Source: Hyphomicrobiales bacterium
Lineage (GTDB): Bacteria > Pseudomonadota > Alphaproteobacteria > Rhizobiales > JACESI01
Direction of reading: 5' to 3'
NCBI GenBank assembly: GCA_013911885.1
Contig: JACESI010000003.1
Location: forward strand, 277,851-341,850
Length of the DNA: 64,000 nt
Shown here: positions 61,990-64,000 of the stretch, in pieces
Position numbering within the stretch: position 1 is the first letter of the stretch
Layout: each line of letters begins with the position of its first letter
Translations under genes and position numbers: made by a program
Notes under the pieces: model-generated
Told to the model about the DNA's origin: nothing
What the model saw: only the letters and a program-made list of their open reading frames with translations
Databases searched by the model: none

Positions 61990-63664
61990 CAACATTCTGC
62001 CGCCCGGCCTTGTCTTGATAATTGCGGGTTTGCTATTGCCCTTTTTCAAGGGGCAGGCGCGCGGCATCTTGCTTGTAATCGCACCTCTGCTTGTCCTGTT
62101 TCTGGTCTGGCAAATGCCGCATGGCAACCTGCTGACCCTGCAATATCTCGATTTTGAACTGGTGATTGTGCGGGTCGACGCGCTTTCACAGCTTTTTGCA
62201 ACTGTTTTTTCAATCATGGCGGCCGCGGGTGGCCTGTTTGCAATCAATCAGACAAAGACCAGCGAACTCGCGGCGGCTTTTGTCTATGCTGGTTCAGCAA
62301 TAAGCGTTGTTTTTGCTGGTGATCTCATCACCGTCTTTGTCTTTTGGGAGATAATGGCGATTGCCTCCACCATTGTGGTCTGGTCCGGCGGCGCAAGTGC
62401 GCGCGGGGCAGGGCAGCGCTATGCGGCCATTCACTTCCTCGGCGGTGTTCTGTTAATGGCGGGCATAGCAGGTGAGGTCATGCAGACCGGCTCAATTGCC
62501 TTTGACGTGATGGAAGCCAATAGCTGGCCGCGTTGGTTGATCCTTGCGGGTTTTCTGATTAATGCCGGTGCCCCGCCCCTTTCGGCCTGGCTGCCGGATG
62601 CCTATCCTGAAGCGTCCTGGTCTGGAACGGTTTTTCTGTCGGCTTTCACCACGAAGACAGCCGTCTATGTTCTGATAAGGACATTTCCAGGTACCGAGCT
62701 TTTGATTTATATCGGCCTTTACATGGTGTTTTACGGGATCGTTTTTGCGATACTTGAAAACGATATGCGCCGTATTCTTGCCTATTCGATTATCAATCAG
62801 GTCGGGTTTATGGTAACCGCGATTGGCATTGGTTCGGAAATGGCGCTCAATGGCGCGGCCGCGCATGCCTTTGTGCATATTCTCTACAAGGCGCTTCTTC
62901 TGATGTCGGCTGGCGCGGTTATGTACCAGACAGGTAAACGTAAATGTACAGATCTTGGTGGGTTGTTCCGCACCATGCCCCTCACGATGATATGTGGCAC
63001 GATCGGAGCGCTCGCCATTTCGGCTTTTCCCTTTACGTCGGGCTTTATTGCCAAATCGATGATCAGCCAGGGCGCGGCTGATGCACATTTGAGTGTTGTC
63101 TGGTTTTTACTTGCCGCCGCCTCGGCAGGTGTTTTCCTGCATGCGGGCATCAAGTTTCCATGGTTTGTCTTTTTCCAAAAAGATTCAGGCATGCGCCCAC
63201 CCGAACCGCCTAAAACCATGCTTTACGCTATGTATATCATGAGTGCTTTCTGTATCGTCCTTGGCGTCTTTCCTGATCTTCTTTATAATATACTTCCTTA
63301 TCCAGTTAATTACGTTCCCTATACTTTTGCGCATGTCGTTTTTCAATTGCAGCTATTATTGTTTTCGGGGCTGGCATTCTTCCTTCTTTTGCCGCTGTTG
63401 AAGAGGACGCTAACCATTACGCTGGATTTTGACTGGTTTTATCGTGGCTTGGGTAAGGTACTTGGAAAAGAATTCAATCAGGCAACGGCAGCTTTGTGGG
63501 CGAATATTTCGCGATACGCCTCATCGATTGCCAGAGCAAGTTCCGGTGTTATCTATAAGTTGCACGGGCCGGGCGGAATATTTGCTGAAACATGGCCAAC
63601 CGGAACCATGGCCTTCTGGACGACGGTTTTGCTTGGCCTATATCTTTTGGTTTATTTTATTTGA
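61979..63664 (+). CDS. Third NuoM/N-like antiporter subunit
   Basis: 561 residues, about 14 membrane segments plus a longer C-terminal part with an amphipathic region (DWFYRGLGKVLGKEFNQ) and a final membrane helix, like the lateral helix of NuoL/MrpA. The Glu of the first channel motif is kept (VFVFWEIMAIASTIVV) but the middle Lys is replaced: the segment reads INAGAPPLSAWLPDAYPEA, with Asn at the Lys position and Ser for His. The FTTKTAVYVLIR Lys is kept. Last gene of the operon; codon use turns AT-rich toward its end. Confidence 0.9.
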   Translation: MISDNILPPGLVLIIAGLLLPFFKGQARGILLVIAPLLVLFLVWQMPHGNLLTLQYLDFELVIVRVDALSQLFATVFSIMAAAGGLFAINQTKTSELAAAFVYAGSAISVVFAGDLITVFVFWEIMAIASTIVVWSGGASARGAGQRYAAIHFLGGVLLMAGIAGEVMQTGSIAFDVMEANSWPRWLILAGFLINAGAPPLSAWLPDAYPEASWSGTVFLSAFTTKTAVYVLIRTFPGTELLIYIGLYMVFYGIVFAILENDMRRILAYSIINQVGFMVTAIGIGSEMALNGAAAHAFVHILYKALLLMSAGAVMYQTGKRKCTDLGGLFRTMPLTMICGTIGALAISAFPFTSGFIAKSMISQGAADAHLSVVWFLLAAASAGVFLHAGIKFPWFVFFQKDSGMRPPEPPKTMLYAMYIMSAFCIVLGVFPDLLYNILPYPVNYVPYTFAHVVFQLQLLLFSGLAFFLLLPLLKRTLTITLDFDWFYRGLGKVLGKEFNQATAALWANISRYASSIARASSGVIYKLHGPGGIFAETWPTGTMAFWTTVLLGLYLLVYFI

Positions 63665-63806
63665 TTTGCCGATCAGTAAAAATATATGTATCTAAGTAAG
63701 ATTATTCTTATGCGATACAAAATTTTCTAAAAAATTCACTCTGCCGTTCATTTTAGGCAGGGTTGAAATGAATATTATCACAATTCAAAATACGTAAATG
63801 TCTTTG

Positions 63807-63820
63807 AGCAATAGTGTTGC
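63807..63820. promoter_or_regulatory. Imperfect palindrome upstream of mucR-type gene
   Basis: AGCAATAGTGTTGC, a one-mismatch copy of the palindrome at 63866. The stretch 63665-63902 has no gene and is very AT-rich. Confidence 0.4.
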
Positions 63821-63865
63821 CCTCTTTTTAGAGGTATGCAATAAGAGCGCTAAACTGTAAATTGA

Positions 63866-63880
63866 AGCAATAGTATTGCT
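63866..63880. promoter_or_regulatory. 15-bp perfect palindrome upstream of mucR-type gene
   Basis: AGCAATA-G-TATTGCT lies 22 bases before the ATG, close to the expected promoter or leader. With the copy 59 bases upstream it may be an autoregulatory site. Confidence 0.45.
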
Positions 63881-63902
63881 AAATTAGAAGGAGATGGGTT
63901 CT

Positions 63903-64000
63903 ATGTCTGAAGAGAGAGCCAATATTGGGATGATGGAACTGGCTGCGGACATCGTTTCTGCCTATGTGTCCAACAACACTCTGCCTGCCAATGACTTGCC
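63903..64000 (+). CDS. mucR: Ros/MucR-family transcriptional regulator (partial)
   Basis: The first 33 residues up to the window end. The stretch MMELAADIVSAYVSNNTLP is the conserved opening of Ros/MucR zinc-finger regulators, which bind AT-rich DNA and control surface polysaccharide, motility and cell-cycle genes in rhizobia and brucellae. GAAGGAG lies before the ATG. The zinc finger is outside the window. Confidence 0.82.
   Translation, partial: MSEERANIGMMELAADIVSAYVSNNTLPANDL

Overview
The window reads as chromosomal DNA of an alphaproteobacterium of the order Hyphomicrobiales (Rhizobiales), probably near the Brucellaceae. The reasons are the start with the end of glyS followed by a ppdK-type gene, the families typical of this order (TIGR02301, the Tat-exported repeat protein TIGR03808, a Ros/MucR regulator), and the placement of a Fe-type sodB beside a class IV aminotransferase. 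This is an inference from gene content; no database search was possible.

Layout. 1-14.5 kb is core housekeeping: glyS end, a pyruvate phosphate dikinase-like gene with a decayed ATP-binding half, a SleB-type wall hydrolase, an MFS transporter, a ygfZ/HD-hydrolase/tyrosine-phosphatase operon, LysE exporter, NUDIX hydrolase, an SRAP DNA-crosslink protein, a class III aminotransferase and a metallo-beta-lactamase-fold hydrolase. A tRNA-Gln(TTG) at 14.64 kb opens a mosaic accessory region (14.7-33 kb): remnants of an XRE/ImmA-IrrE/DUF4365 module, an unknown membrane protein, a TRAP transporter with hydrolase, LysR regulator and a D-cysteine desulfhydrase/L-cysteate sulfo-lyase-like enzyme, an 89-bp inverted-repeat element, a polyamine-type ABC transporter with a PHP-fold metallohydrolase, a leucine-rich-repeat protein, and a glutaredoxin / flavoprotein disulfide reductase / YeeE-type transporter operon with a TetR gene nearby.

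34-46.4 kb is metabolic: acyl-CoA dehydrogenase plus aminoglycoside-phosphotransferase-fold kinase, Lrp regulator divergent from alanine dehydrogenase, and a complete beta-hydroxyaspartate cycle cluster (bhcA-bhcB-bhcC-bhcD, with divergent bhcR). The cycle turns two glyoxylate into oxaloacetate without loss of carbon. An aldehyde dehydrogenase follows bhcD on the same strand and a rhizobial-type asparaginase follows bhcR.

46.4-56 kb returns to core genes (TIGR03808 protein, HerA-like ATPase, M20 peptidase, branched-chain aminotransferase, sodB, oligopeptidase B, msrB). 56.1-63.7 kb is a tight ten-gene Mrp/Mnh-type cation/proton antiporter operon of an unusual layout: no full-length MrpA, a stand-alone MbhD/MbhE-like subunit, three NuoM/N-like subunits and an extra small membrane protein. 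The window ends inside a mucR-type regulator gene.

Most noteworthy: the bhc cluster with a highly structured bhcC-bhcD spacer; a shared ATGCA-N5-TGCAT motif in front of both the TRAP operon and the lyase gene, which defines a candidate LysR regulon; the SRAP protein ending in a sliding-clamp-binding-like peptide; the PPDK-like protein that keeps its phosphohistidine and PEP site but has lost ATP-site residues; and the glutaredoxin/disulfide-reductase/YeeE unit whose flavoenzyme carries an extra C-terminal CxxC.
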